Shown in pieces: positions 36,135 through 44,786 of a stretch of 64,000 bases of DNA. This stretch comes from an uncultured bacterium (GTDB lineage: Bacteria > Actinomycetota > Coriobacteriia > Coriobacteriales > Coriobacteriaceae), in assembly GCA_958349055.1 (NCBI GenBank), contig CATWBO010000008.1, positions 1-64,000 of the forward strand, read 5' to 3'. Within the stretch, counting starts at the first letter, position 1. Each line of letters starts with the position of its first letter. The position numbers were made by a program, and so were the translations under genes. The notes beneath the pieces are model-generated. The model was not told the origin of the DNA, ran no database searches, and worked only from the letters and a program-made list of their open reading frames with translations.

Positions 36135-36371
36135 TTAGTGGTTATGCGGGCAGTTGGCGCAGCAGCCGCTGGTGGCGCTGGTGCTGGAACCACCGCTGCG
36201 CTGGTCGGTGTTGTAGAAACCACTACCCTCAAATTTAATGCCGCTGGCCGAGAACGTCTTGGCCGCCGGGGCACCGCAGCTCGGGCACACGACCTCGGGA
36301 GTCTCGGACATGGGATGCTCAACCTCAAACACGTTGCCGCAGCTCGAGCACTTGTAATCGTAGCGCGCCAT
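36135..36371 (-). CDS. FmdB-family zinc ribbon protein
   Basis: A 78-aa small protein with MARYDYKCSSCGNVFE and VVCPSCGAP, a CxxC...CxxC zinc ribbon of the FmdB/CxxC_CxxC_SSSS type. The C-terminus is Ser/Gly-rich and ends in CCANCPHNH, an extra Cys/His cluster. Family members are putative regulators of unknown target. ATG with AGGAAGTATT upstream. Confidence 0.9.
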   Translation of the reverse strand: MARYDYKCSSCGNVFEVEHPMSETPEVVCPSCGAPAAKTFSASGIKFEGSGFYNTDQRSGGSSTSATSGCCANCPHNH

Positions 36372-36390
36372 AATACTTCCTTTTCAGCAC

Positions 36391-36420
36391 AAAGCGGGCA
36401 GATTACTCTGCCCGCAAAAA
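36391..36420 (-). terminator. Terminator of the GH13-GH77 gene
   Basis: GCGGGCAGA and TCTGCCCGC form a tight stem with a 4-nt loop between the large glucanase gene and fmdB. On the minus strand it is followed by TTTG, and on the other side by five A residues. Confidence 0.75.
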
Positions 36421-36459
36421 TTCAAACGTCTGTAACTGTACCCTATATCGTGCGTTTTA

Positions 36460-39400
36460 TCACGCTTCACTCCAGAATCTATGCGTGTTGCGCAGGAGCT
36501 GTGCGGTTTTGCCCTCAGCGGCTGCAACGTCGGCCTCGTCAGCCTGCCAGGTCCAGTTGCCCGTGGCCACGCCCGGCACGTTCATACGTGCATCGTCGCC
36601 CAGCCCCAGAACATCCTGCAGCGGCATCATCACGAGGGGAGCGTCGCTTGCCAGCGCGTCGCCCATTAGCTTGCCCGCAAACTCCTTGCCGCTCGGCTCG
36701 TCGCCGCCCGCAAAGGAGCGCGTGCACCAACCCGCGAGCGTCGACGTGTCGTGCGTCGAGGTGTACAGAATCTTGCCCGGCGTGGGATGCACGCCACAGC
36801 GGACGTCGTAATCGCTAAACTCAAGCACGTCCATGCCGGGGAAGCCGCAGGTCGAGGCCATCGCGCGAACGCCGGGCGTCAAATAACCCAGATCCTCGGC
36901 GATAAAGTTGAGCGGACCCAGCTCGTCGTAGGCGGTCTGGAACAGATCCTTGCCCGGACCCGCCAACCAGCGGCCGTCGGCGCAGGCCTTGCCCGCGGGA
37001 ATGCTGAAGTAGCTGTGGAAGCCCAGGAAGTGATCCAGGCGCACGCGGTCGTAGAGCGAAAATGCGCGGCGCAGACGGTCCATCCACCAACGGTAGCCGT
37101 TCTCCTTCATGTGGTCCCAGCGGAACGTCGGGTTGCCCCACACCTGGCCCTCGGGTGCAAAGTTGTCGGGTGGCGCGCCGGAAATCTCAATCGCCTTGCC
37201 GGTATCCGACAGCAAGAAGTTCTCGGGCTCGCTCCACGCGTCGGCCGAATCGTCCGAGACGTACATCGGAATGTCGCCGATTACCTCGATGCCTTTCTTG
37301 TGCGCGTAGTTCATGAGCTCGCACCAAGCCAGGTCAAAGCGGTACTGCATGTATGCCTGCAGCTCGGCCTCGTCGTGGAAGCGTTTATCGTCAATCAGAT
37401 GCTCGTTGTAGCGCGCGACATCGGCCGGCCAATCATGGCGAGATTCGCCCTCAAAGTACTTCTTAACGGCCATGTAGACGCAGTACTTTTCGAGCCAATC
37501 GGCATTGCGATGTTTAAACGCGGTGTACAGTGGATCGGCATCCTCGCCACCGTGGGCCTTCCAGGTCTCAAAGTCGGCGGCTAGCTCCTTGTGATTCTCG
37601 GGCAGCAGGTCGATATTGCCAGCAAAAGCCGAGGGCCCGGCATAGGGGGAGCGGAAGAAGTCCGTCGGGTTGACGGGCAGGACCTGCCAGTAGCGCATGC
37701 CCATAGCGGCCAGATGGTCGATAAAGCGACGCGTGGGCGCGCCGATCGTGCCGTGCTTGCCGTCGTCGGTCGGCACCGAGGTGATATGGCACACGACGCC
37801 CGCGCCGTGATCGAGCGGCTCCTGCAGGCTCTGCTCGGCGTGGTGATAGATAATCGACGAACCCAGCGGGTACAGGTCGAGCGTGACCGTGCCGTTGTGG
37901 ATCACGCACTCGTGGCCGCTAATGACGTCGCTTGCGCATTCGCCGAGCGCCGGAATCGTCACACGGTGCGAATTGCGCAGGCTGCGGTTGATGATGACGG
38001 TCGCGGACTCGCCGTCCTTGCCCGTGCGGTTGTACGCCAGCACCTCGTCGTTGAGCGCGAAGGCTTTGATCTCGCCGTCGATCATAAACGGCAGGGCACG
38101 GCGCACGGCAGATGCGTTCTTGACGATCGCGAGCGTGTCGAAGTCGTGCAGGTCCTCCTTTTTGGGCATGGTGCGGCGGTTGCCCGGGTCGGTGAGGCCT
38201 TCCAGGCCATACTCGTCGCCGTAGTAGATCGAAGGCACGCCGGGGAAGGTCATCTGCATGAGCGTCGCGAGCCAAAAACGGCTCTTGGCCAGGCCCATCG
38301 CGCCTTCGTCCAGACGCCATTTGCTGCGCTCGCACTCGGGCAGCTGCGACTCGTCGGGGCCGCCGCCAAGAACCGAAATAATGCGCGGACGGTCGTGGCT
38401 CGAGAGCAGATTGAGCGCGCAGGACAATGCCTCGCTCGGGTAGTTCTCACGCAGGGTCTCGATATCCTCGGCCGCCTGGTAGGCATTCTTGTAGCCCATC
38501 AAAAAGCCGATGACCATGTCGCGGAAGGGATAGTCCATAGCAGAATCGAGCTCGGAGCCCTGCAGGTAGCGGCGCAAATGACCGTAACTGACCTTGTTGG
38601 AGGCGTCTTCCCAAACTTCGCCGAGCAGCAGTGCGTCAGGCTTTTCGGCAAGTACTGCCTTCTTGATCTCGGCCAGGAAGTCGTCGGAAAGCTCGTCGGC
38701 CACATCCAGACGCCAGCCGTGAGCACCGGCGCGCAGCCACTTGCGAATGATGCCGTCCTCGCTCAGAATCCTGTCGCGCACCAGCTCGGAGTTCTCGTTG
38801 ATGGCGGGCATGTTGCCCACGCCCCACCAGCAGTCGTACGAGCCGTCCTCGTGGAAGGTAAACGCATCGCGCCACGGCGAATCCTCACTCTGCCATGCAC
38901 CTACGCCGGGGTAGTTGCCATAGCGATTGAAGTAGATGGAGTCGTCGCCCGTGTGGTTGAAGACGCCGTCCAGAATGATGGAAATGCCCAGCTTCTCGGC
39001 CGCCTGGCACAGTTCGGTAAAGTCCTGTTCGGTGCCTAGGATCGGGTCGATCTTAGTGTAGTCGGCCGTGTCGTAGCGATGGTTACTCGCGGCCTCAAAG
39101 ATGGGGTTGAGGTAGATGGCCGTAAAGCCCAGCTCGGCGATGCGGGGCAGGTCTTCCTGAATACCCTTGAGCGATCCTCCGTAGAAGTCCCAGGTCTTAA
39201 TGGAGCCGTCCTCGGCACGCTCGTACACGGGCGGCTCGTTCCAGTCCTCGACCATGCGGCGCTGAATGCCCTTACGCGGTATTTCGACCTCAGCCAGCGT
39301 GCGCTCGCGCCAGTGCTCGTCGCGGGCGTAGCGATCGGGGAAGATCTGATAGACCATGCCGCGCTCGTACCAAGTGGGACGGTTCTCGCGGTGCTTATAG

Positions 39401-39756
39401 ACGGTAACCTGGAAGGACGGAACCTCGGCGTAGTCGTAGGTTACGCCCTCGCCGCCGGTGCGACCCTGCGGTGCGCCCAAGCGAACCTCGGGCTGGCCCT
39501 CGATATTGCATATAAAGCTGTACCAGATAAGACAGGGCTCGGCACATTTGAGTTCGCCGGTAAAGATTCCGTCCCCCTCGTGCTCCATCGGGATCAGGGT
39601 CTCACCGACGCCATCGACCCAGGTGCGCAGGGTAAGCGTTGCCTGATTGGGGTCGGCGTCCTCCAGAATCACCGAGAGCGAAACGGAAGTTCCAGTGGTC
39701 ACAGCGCCAAACGGAGTGCGAAACTGCGGTAGGCGGCTGTTGTGTATCAATCTCAT
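36460..39756 (-). CDS. Fused GH13 alpha-glucan hydrolase and GH77 4-alpha-glucanotransferase
   Basis: 1098-aa two-enzyme chain. An N-terminal beta domain is followed by a GH13 catalytic barrel (MVYQIFPDRY, ILDGVFNHTG, GWRLDVADEL with the nucleophile Asp, LLGEVWED with the acid Glu, LSSHDRPRI). This is neopullulanase or maltogenic-amylase-like. From about residue 660 a MalQ-type GH77 domain has YAGPSAFAGN, VRLDHFLGF, FIAEDLGYLTPGV and STHDTSTLAGW. Together the halves could trim and disproportionate maltodextrins released by GlgP. It is the last gene of the glycogen locus, about 200 bp after glgA with a terminator between. Confidence 0.9.
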   Translation of the reverse strand: MRLIHNSRLPQFRTPFGAVTTGTSVSLSVILEDADPNQATLTLRTWVDGVGETLIPMEHEGDGIFTGELKCAEPCLIWYSFICNIEGQPEVRLGAPQGRTGGEGVTYDYAEVPSFQVTVYKHRENRPTWYERGMVYQIFPDRYARDEHWRERTLAEVEIPRKGIQRRMVEDWNEPPVYERAEDGSIKTWDFYGGSLKGIQEDLPRIAELGFTAIYLNPIFEAASNHRYDTADYTKIDPILGTEQDFTELCQAAEKLGISIILDGVFNHTGDDSIYFNRYGNYPGVGAWQSEDSPWRDAFTFHEDGSYDCWWGVGNMPAINENSELVRDRILSEDGIIRKWLRAGAHGWRLDVADELSDDFLAEIKKAVLAEKPDALLLGEVWEDASNKVSYGHLRRYLQGSELDSAMDYPFRDMVIGFLMGYKNAYQAAEDIETLRENYPSEALSCALNLLSSHDRPRIISVLGGGPDESQLPECERSKWRLDEGAMGLAKSRFWLATLMQMTFPGVPSIYYGDEYGLEGLTDPGNRRTMPKKEDLHDFDTLAIVKNASAVRRALPFMIDGEIKAFALNDEVLAYNRTGKDGESATVIINRSLRNSHRVTIPALGECASDVISGHECVIHNGTVTLDLYPLGSSIIYHHAEQSLQEPLDHGAGVVCHITSVPTDDGKHGTIGAPTRRFIDHLAAMGMRYWQVLPVNPTDFFRSPYAGPSAFAGNIDLLPENHKELAADFETWKAHGGEDADPLYTAFKHRNADWLEKYCVYMAVKKYFEGESRHDWPADVARYNEHLIDDKRFHDEAELQAYMQYRFDLAWCELMNYAHKKGIEVIGDIPMYVSDDSADAWSEPENFLLSDTGKAIEISGAPPDNFAPEGQVWGNPTFRWDHMKENGYRWWMDRLRRAFSLYDRVRLDHFLGFHSYFSIPAGKACADGRWLAGPGKDLFQTAYDELGPLNFIAEDLGYLTPGVRAMASTCGFPGMDVLEFSDYDVRCGVHPTPGKILYTSTHDTSTLAGWCTRSFAGGDEPSGKEFAGKLMGDALASDAPLVMMPLQDVLGLGDDARMNVPGVATGNWTWQADEADVAAAEGKTAQLLRNTHRFWSEA

Positions 39757-39908
39757 AGTACGGTCCAGTTCAATAGAATCATGGCCTGCTGGCCATGGGC
39801 TTTACGCACAGGATGTAAGTATATCTGTTGTACACAGGCTGTATAAACAACATCCGTTTACCATCGGCGAACGGTTGTCCTAGAAAATCGTTTTACCTCA
39901 TCTATAGA

Positions 39909-39945
39909 ACAAGGGGTGTCGCACTAAACGACACCCCTTGTTTAT
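39909..39945 (-). terminator. Terminator after glgA
   Basis: ACAAGGGGTGTCG and CGACACCCCTTGT (13-bp perfect arms) with A/T on both sides. It separates glgA from the downstream GH13-GH77 gene, which therefore probably has its own promoter. Confidence 0.75.
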
Positions 39946-39972
39946 TGAGGATTAGATTGTGGATCGTCCGGA

Positions 39973-42309
39973 CTAGCGGCGCTTGCGGGTGGCCGTTGCC
40001 TTGCGGACGGAGGTCTTCTTGGTCGGAGCCTTTTCCTCGGTCGAGGCGGCGGGGGAGACCGGGGCCTCCTTGGCAGGCTCGGCCTTTGCCGTAGCCTTCG
40101 GAGCGGTCTTGACCTCAGCGGCCTTCGGTGCCGGCTTGGGCTTTACCTCGGGCTTGGGCTCCTCTTTGATGGCGGCGGGCTTAGCCTCCGCCTTGGGAGC
40201 AGTAGCCTTGGTCGTGGACTTCTTGGCCGTCGTCGTTGCGCGCTTGCGCGTGGTGGTCTTGGCGGTCGGCTTGGCCTCGACAACTGCTTCGGCCTTGGGC
40301 TCTGCGGCTACCTCCTCGACCTTGACTGCGGGCTTTGCGGCAGCCTTCGGAGCGGCCTTGGTCGCAGTAGCCTTAGCGGCCGTCGACTTCGTTGCCGTGG
40401 TCTTCTTGGCAGCTGTTGCCTTCTTGGCGGTCGTGGTCGTCTTCTTGGCAGCGGTCTTTGCCGGAGCCTTTGCCGCGGGCTTAGCCTCGGCGGTGGCGAT
40501 CTCGGCCTTTACCTCAGGAACGACCTCGGCCTCGGCGGCCTTCTTGGCAGCAGCGGTCGTGCGCTTGCGCGTGGTCGTTGCCTTGGCAGCCGTGGTTTTA
40601 GTCGCGGCGGCCTTGGTCGTCGTAACCTTCTTAGCGGTCGTCTTGCGGGTCGTGGTCTTCTTTGCCGCAGGCTTTGCAGCGGGCTTGACCTCGGCCTCTG
40701 CCTCAGGAACAACCTCAGCCTTCACCTCAGGCTCGGCCTTTGCGGGTTCAGCCTCAACCGGCTTCTCCTCGGCCTTGGGCTCCTCAGCGGCCGCCGGCTC
40801 AGCAACAGCCTCAGGCTCGTCGACAACAGCCGCCGGCCTCTCAATCTCCGGATGCATAAAGAAATACAGGTCCAGATACTTATCGGCCGAGCGCGTCCAG
40901 CTAAAGTCCTGGCTCATGGCCTGCGTGACCAGCTGGTTCCAGGCATCGCGGTTATCCCAGAACAGACGAGCCGCGCGGAATACCGCATCGCCCATCTCGT
41001 CGCCGTTAAAGTTACTAAACGAGAAGCCCGTGCCCTCGCCGGTAAACTCGTTATACGGGATTACAGTGTCCTTCAGACCACCGGTCTCGCGAACAATCGG
41101 CAGCGTGCCGTAACGCATGGCGATGATCTGCGACAGGCCGCAGGGCTCAAACTTCGACGGCATCAGGAACATATCGGCGGCGGCATACATGCGCTGCGAC
41201 AGCGCAGGATCGAACTCGATGCGTGCGGCCATGGTGCCGGGGTACTTGTCCTGGAAGTAGCGCAGGCCGTCCTCGTAGTCGCGGTCGCCGGTGCCCAGCA
41301 CCGCCACTTGCACGCCGCCGGCCAGGATGCGGTCGAGCGCGTACATGACCAGGTCCATGCCCTTCTGGCGCGTCAGGCGCGTGACCATCACCATGAGCGG
41401 GCGGTCGTCGCGAACCTCGAGCCCCAGCTCTTCCTGCAGCCTGGCCTTGCACACGGCCTTGCCGGAACGGTCTTCGACCGTGTAGTTGGCGGCAATGCGC
41501 TTGTCGGTCGCCGGGTCAAAGCCCGCGACGTCGATGCCATTCAAAATGCCCTGCAGCGCATACGAACGCTCACGCAGAACGCCGTCCAGGCCCTCGCCAA
41601 ATTCGGGCGTCTGGATCTCGTTGGCATAGGTAGGGCTCACCGTAGTGATGGCGTCGGCATAGCGCAGGGCGCCCAGCATGTAGTTGATGCTGCAGGCGTC
41701 GCAACGCAGCTGCGAGGCGGCCGCCGGAATATGCGCCACGCCCAGGATGTCCTCCATCACGGTGTCGCTAAACTGGCCCTGGAACGCCACGTTGTGGATC
41801 GAGAACACGGTCTTGACGCGGTCGTACAGCGGCAGGCCCTGGTAGAACTCGCGCAAGAACACGGGCGCCAGTGCCGTCTGCCAGTCGTTGCAGTGCAGAA
41901 TGTCGCACTCAAAGCCCCCGGGTAGGTGCTGCAGGCTCTCGGTGATGGCCTTGGAGAAGAACGCAAAGCGCTCACCGTCATCGAAGAAGCCGTACGGATA
42001 GTCGCGCGCAAAGTAGCGCTCGTTGTCGATGAACATATAGGTGACGCCGTCGTGCTCGAGCTTCTCGAGTCCGCAGTACTCATTGCGCCAGCCTAGGCTC
42101 ACGTAAAAGTCGGAGAAGTGCTCCATCTGCGCCTTGTACTCGGCCTTGATGGTGGCGTACTTGGGCACCATCACGATAACCTCGGCGCCGGCGCGCACGA
42201 GCGCCGCAGGCAGCGAGCCCGCCACGTCGCCCAGGCCACCGGTCTTCACAAACGGTGCGCACTCGGCCGAGGCAAACACGATCTGCATCTTTTTGCTGGA
42301 ATCTGCCAT
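39973..42309 (-). CDS. glgA: Glycogen synthase (GlgA) with long histone-like tail
   Basis: Transfers glucose from ADP-glucose to alpha-1,4-glucan. In this 778-aa protein residues about 1-485 are the complete GT5/GT4 synthase with VFASAECAPFVKTGGLGDV (KTGGL binding ADP-Glc), HCNDWQTAL, MLMPSKFEPCGLSQ-type motif and the closing aromatic helix. The remaining ~290 residues are low complexity: first Glu/Ala/Pro-rich, then blocks of AKKTTT, KATTTR and AAKKAA ending in RKRR, much like histone H1. I chose the second ATG, because the first overlaps the GGGAG ribosome site. Tail function is unknown. Confidence 0.93.
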   Translation of the reverse strand: MADSSKKMQIVFASAECAPFVKTGGLGDVAGSLPAALVRAGAEVIVMVPKYATIKAEYKAQMEHFSDFYVSLGWRNEYCGLEKLEHDGVTYMFIDNERYFARDYPYGFFDDGERFAFFSKAITESLQHLPGGFECDILHCNDWQTALAPVFLREFYQGLPLYDRVKTVFSIHNVAFQGQFSDTVMEDILGVAHIPAAASQLRCDACSINYMLGALRYADAITTVSPTYANEIQTPEFGEGLDGVLRERSYALQGILNGIDVAGFDPATDKRIAANYTVEDRSGKAVCKARLQEELGLEVRDDRPLMVMVTRLTRQKGMDLVMYALDRILAGGVQVAVLGTGDRDYEDGLRYFQDKYPGTMAARIEFDPALSQRMYAAADMFLMPSKFEPCGLSQIIAMRYGTLPIVRETGGLKDTVIPYNEFTGEGTGFSFSNFNGDEMGDAVFRAARLFWDNRDAWNQLVTQAMSQDFSWTRSADKYLDLYFFMHPEIERPAAVVDEPEAVAEPAAAEEPKAEEKPVEAEPAKAEPEVKAEVVPEAEAEVKPAAKPAAKKTTTRKTTAKKVTTTKAAATKTTAAKATTTRKRTTAAAKKAAEAEVVPEVKAEIATAEAKPAAKAPAKTAAKKTTTTAKKATAAKKTTATKSTAAKATATKAAPKAAAKPAVKVEEVAAEPKAEAVVEAKPTAKTTTRKRATTTAKKSTTKATAPKAEAKPAAIKEEPKPEVKPKPAPKAAEVKTAPKATAKAEPAKEAPVSPAASTEEKAPTKKTSVRKATATRKRR

Positions 42310-42399
42310 ATTGTCTCCCATGTTGTAATTCGAGAATAGCCGCCTGGCACAAACCGGGCGGCTATTCTACATGTTACGAGCGATGTTGCGGTGCCAACG

Positions 42400-43527
42400 T
42401 TAACGTACGATGGTGGTGTCAGAAGTTAACGGAGCCTTGCCCAGCACCAGGATGTTCTCGGGCGTGCCGCGAAGCTCGGTGTTGGTGGGCACCACGTTGT
42501 TCTTGTCCAGGATGGCGTTCTCAACGCGGGCGCCGCTCTTGATGATGCAGCTCTGGTTGATGATCGAGTTGGTCACCGAGGCGCCTTCCTCAACCACAAC
42601 GCCGCGCGACAGGATCGAGTTGCGCACGGTGCCCTTGATGATGCAGCCGGCCGAGATGATCGAGTTGCACGCGTGGCTGCCGGTCGCATAGCGCGAAGGC
42701 GGCACGTCGTGGGCCTTGGTCAGGATCGGGCGCTCGGGATCGAAGAGCTGGTCGGCCACGGTCTGGTCGAGCAGGTCCATGCTGCGGCGATACAGCGACT
42801 TCTCGCTAAACACGCCCACGACCTCGCCCTTGTACTCGTAGCTGCACACATCGATGTTGCCAAAGTCGCCCTGGAGTGCCTCGAGCAGGTCCAGATAGTC
42901 GGCGGCCTGGTAGTGATCGATGATCTCGAGCAGTGTCTCGCGGTTGACGATGCAGCAGTCCATGGACGCGTTGTCGCCGTACACGACGCCGGCGCTCACG
43001 CCCGTCAGACGGCCGTTCTCGCCAATCTCGAGCTTGGTCTCGTCATCGACGTTGCGCGTGGCCTTGCAGTACACCACGGTCATCTGGGCGCCGGAGTTCT
43101 CGTGCGCCTCGATGATGGTGTTGAGGTCCATGTTAAAGATGATGTTGGTGCCCATCATCACGACATAGGGCTTGTCCGAGCGCTGGAACAGCGTCTTGTT
43201 GGAGATGATGTCGCGCAGCAGGAAGCGCATGCCGCCCTTGGTGGTGCCATACGCGTTGCCGGGCACCATGAACAGGCCGCCCTTCTTGCGGTCCAGGCCC
43301 CAGTCCTTGCCCGAGCCCACGTGGTCGATCAGGGAGCGGTAGTTGCCCGGCATGACGACGCCGACGGTCTTGATGCCGGCATTCATCATGTTGGACAGCG
43401 GAAAGTCGATCAGGCGGTAGCGGCCCAAAAACGGTACGGACGCGATGGGGCGGTCCTTGAGCAGGACGCTGCCGTAGGACGAAGAGTAGTTAGCGGTGAT
43501 GTAACCGATGGCCTTGCGATTGATCAT
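42400..43527 (-). CDS. glgD: Glucose-1-phosphate adenylyltransferase subunit GlgD
   Basis: 375-aa regulatory or non-catalytic partner of GlgC. It has the nucleotidyltransferase fold (GRYRLIDFPLSNMMNAGI) and a left-handed beta-helix C-terminus (NSIISAGCIIKGTVRNSIL). The N-terminal GGGxGxRL catalytic loop is replaced by YITANYSSSYG, as in the GlgD family. It starts 5 bp after the glgC stop; GlgC-GlgD pairs are a Gram-positive hallmark. Confidence 0.93.
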   Translation of the reverse strand: MINRKAIGYITANYSSSYGSVLLKDRPIASVPFLGRYRLIDFPLSNMMNAGIKTVGVVMPGNYRSLIDHVGSGKDWGLDRKKGGLFMVPGNAYGTTKGGMRFLLRDIISNKTLFQRSDKPYVVMMGTNIIFNMDLNTIIEAHENSGAQMTVVYCKATRNVDDETKLEIGENGRLTGVSAGVVYGDNASMDCCIVNRETLLEIIDHYQAADYLDLLEALQGDFGNIDVCSYEYKGEVVGVFSEKSLYRRSMDLLDQTVADQLFDPERPILTKAHDVPPSRYATGSHACNSIISAGCIIKGTVRNSILSRGVVVEEGASVTNSIINQSCIIKSGARVENAILDKNNVVPTNTELRGTPENILVLGKAPLTSDTTIVR

Positions 43528-43531
43528 CGGA

Positions 43532-44680
43532 TCATTCCCCCTTCCCGATAACGACGTCATTTCCAACGACGGCCGTATCCTTGGTGGTATCGACAGAGCC
43601 GAGCTTCACGCCCTCTTCGACCGTGGAGTTCTCGCCCAAAATAGCGCGGCAGATGTGCGCGCCGCTCTTAACGTGCGCACCCGGCAGCAGCACGGAGTCC
43701 TCGACCACGGCGCGCTCCTCGATGATGACATCGGTCGAAAGGATCGAGTGGCGAGCGGTGCCGTAGATCTTGCAGCCGTTGGAGACCAGGCAGTCGTCCA
43801 GGCGGCCGTCCGGGCCAATGTAGTGCGGCGGACGCGTGGTGATGTTGGACATGATGGGGAAGTGCTTGTCGAACAGATCGAACTCGGGATTGTTGCCCAG
43901 CAGGTCCATAGAGGTCTCGTGGAAGCTGGCGATGGTGCCGACGTCCTTCCAAAAGCCGTGGAACTCGTAGCTGTACAGGCGCTTATTCTCGCCGAGCAGC
44001 TTGGGGATGATGTCCTTGCCAAAGTCGTGGCTCGAGCGCTGATCCAGAGCGTCCTCTTCGAGCGCCTCGATCAGCACGTCGGCCGAGAAGATGTAGATGC
44101 CCATGGACGCGAGGTTCGAATCGGGCTTCTCGGGCTTCTCGGTGAACTTGGTGATGCGGCCGTCCTCGGGGTCGGTGGTCAGGATTCCAAAACGGCTGGC
44201 CTCCTCCCACGGCACGGGCATAACACTCACCGTGAGGTCGGCGTTGTTCTCAATGTGCGTCTTGAGCATCTTGCGGTAGTCCATGCGATACAGGTGATCG
44301 CCCGAAAGAATCAGGACGTACTTGGGGTCGTTTGCCTTGATGTAGTCGAGGTTCTGCGTAATGGCGTCGGCCGTGCCCGCATACCAGGCGCCGCCGGTCT
44401 GCGTCTCGTACGGCGGCAGGATCGACACGCCGCCGTCGCGGCTGTCCAGATCCCACGCCTCGCCGGAGCCCACGTAGGCATGCAGCAGGTAGGGACGGTA
44501 CTGCGTCAGAACGCCCACCGTGTCGATGCCCGAGTTGGAGCAGTTGGACAGCGAAAAGTCGATAATGCGGAACTTACCACCAAAGCTAACCGCCGGCTTG
44601 GCGATCTTTTGGGTGAGTGCCCCCAATCGGCTGCCCTGTCCTCCTGCGAGGAGCATCGCGATGCATTCTTTCTTACTCAT
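43532..44680 (-). CDS. glgC: Glucose-1-phosphate adenylyltransferase (GlgC)
   Basis: Makes ADP-glucose, the committed step of glycogen synthesis. The 382-aa protein has MLLAGGQGSRLGALT (catalytic loop), KPAVSFGGKFRIIDF, LSGDHLYRMDY and a C-terminal beta-helix. The ATG has GAAGGAGAAATCG upstream. Its partner GlgD follows directly. Confidence 0.95.
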   Translation of the reverse strand: MSKKECIAMLLAGGQGSRLGALTQKIAKPAVSFGGKFRIIDFSLSNCSNSGIDTVGVLTQYRPYLLHAYVGSGEAWDLDSRDGGVSILPPYETQTGGAWYAGTADAITQNLDYIKANDPKYVLILSGDHLYRMDYRKMLKTHIENNADLTVSVMPVPWEEASRFGILTTDPEDGRITKFTEKPEKPDSNLASMGIYIFSADVLIEALEEDALDQRSSHDFGKDIIPKLLGENKRLYSYEFHGFWKDVGTIASFHETSMDLLGNNPEFDLFDKHFPIMSNITTRPPHYIGPDGRLDDCLVSNGCKIYGTARHSILSTDVIIEERAVVEDSVLLPGAHVKSGAHICRAILGENSTVEEGVKLGSVDTTKDTAVVGNDVVIGKGE

Positions 44681-44720
44681 CGATTTCTCCTTCTGTCATC
44701 GATGTTCCTAAACCCATTAG

Positions 44721-44751
44721 CGACGGGCGCGGCGCTCGGTCGCGCCCGTCG
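44721..44751. other. GC-rich hairpin between glgP and glgC
   Basis: CGACGGGCGCG and CGCGCCCGTCG pair perfectly around 9 nt in the 106-bp gap. There is no U-tract, so it may tune read-through or protect the 3' end of the glgP message rather than terminate. Confidence 0.55.
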
Positions 44752-44786
44752 AGTAATGCCGTGCGGCAAAGGGAGCTCGCGCGCCT

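Noticed and set aside
40180..40700. Repetitive DNA in glgA that might be a CRISPR or tandem-repeat array.
   Set aside because: The repetition follows codons for Lys/Ala/Thr in one frame and has no constant repeat-spacer spacing.
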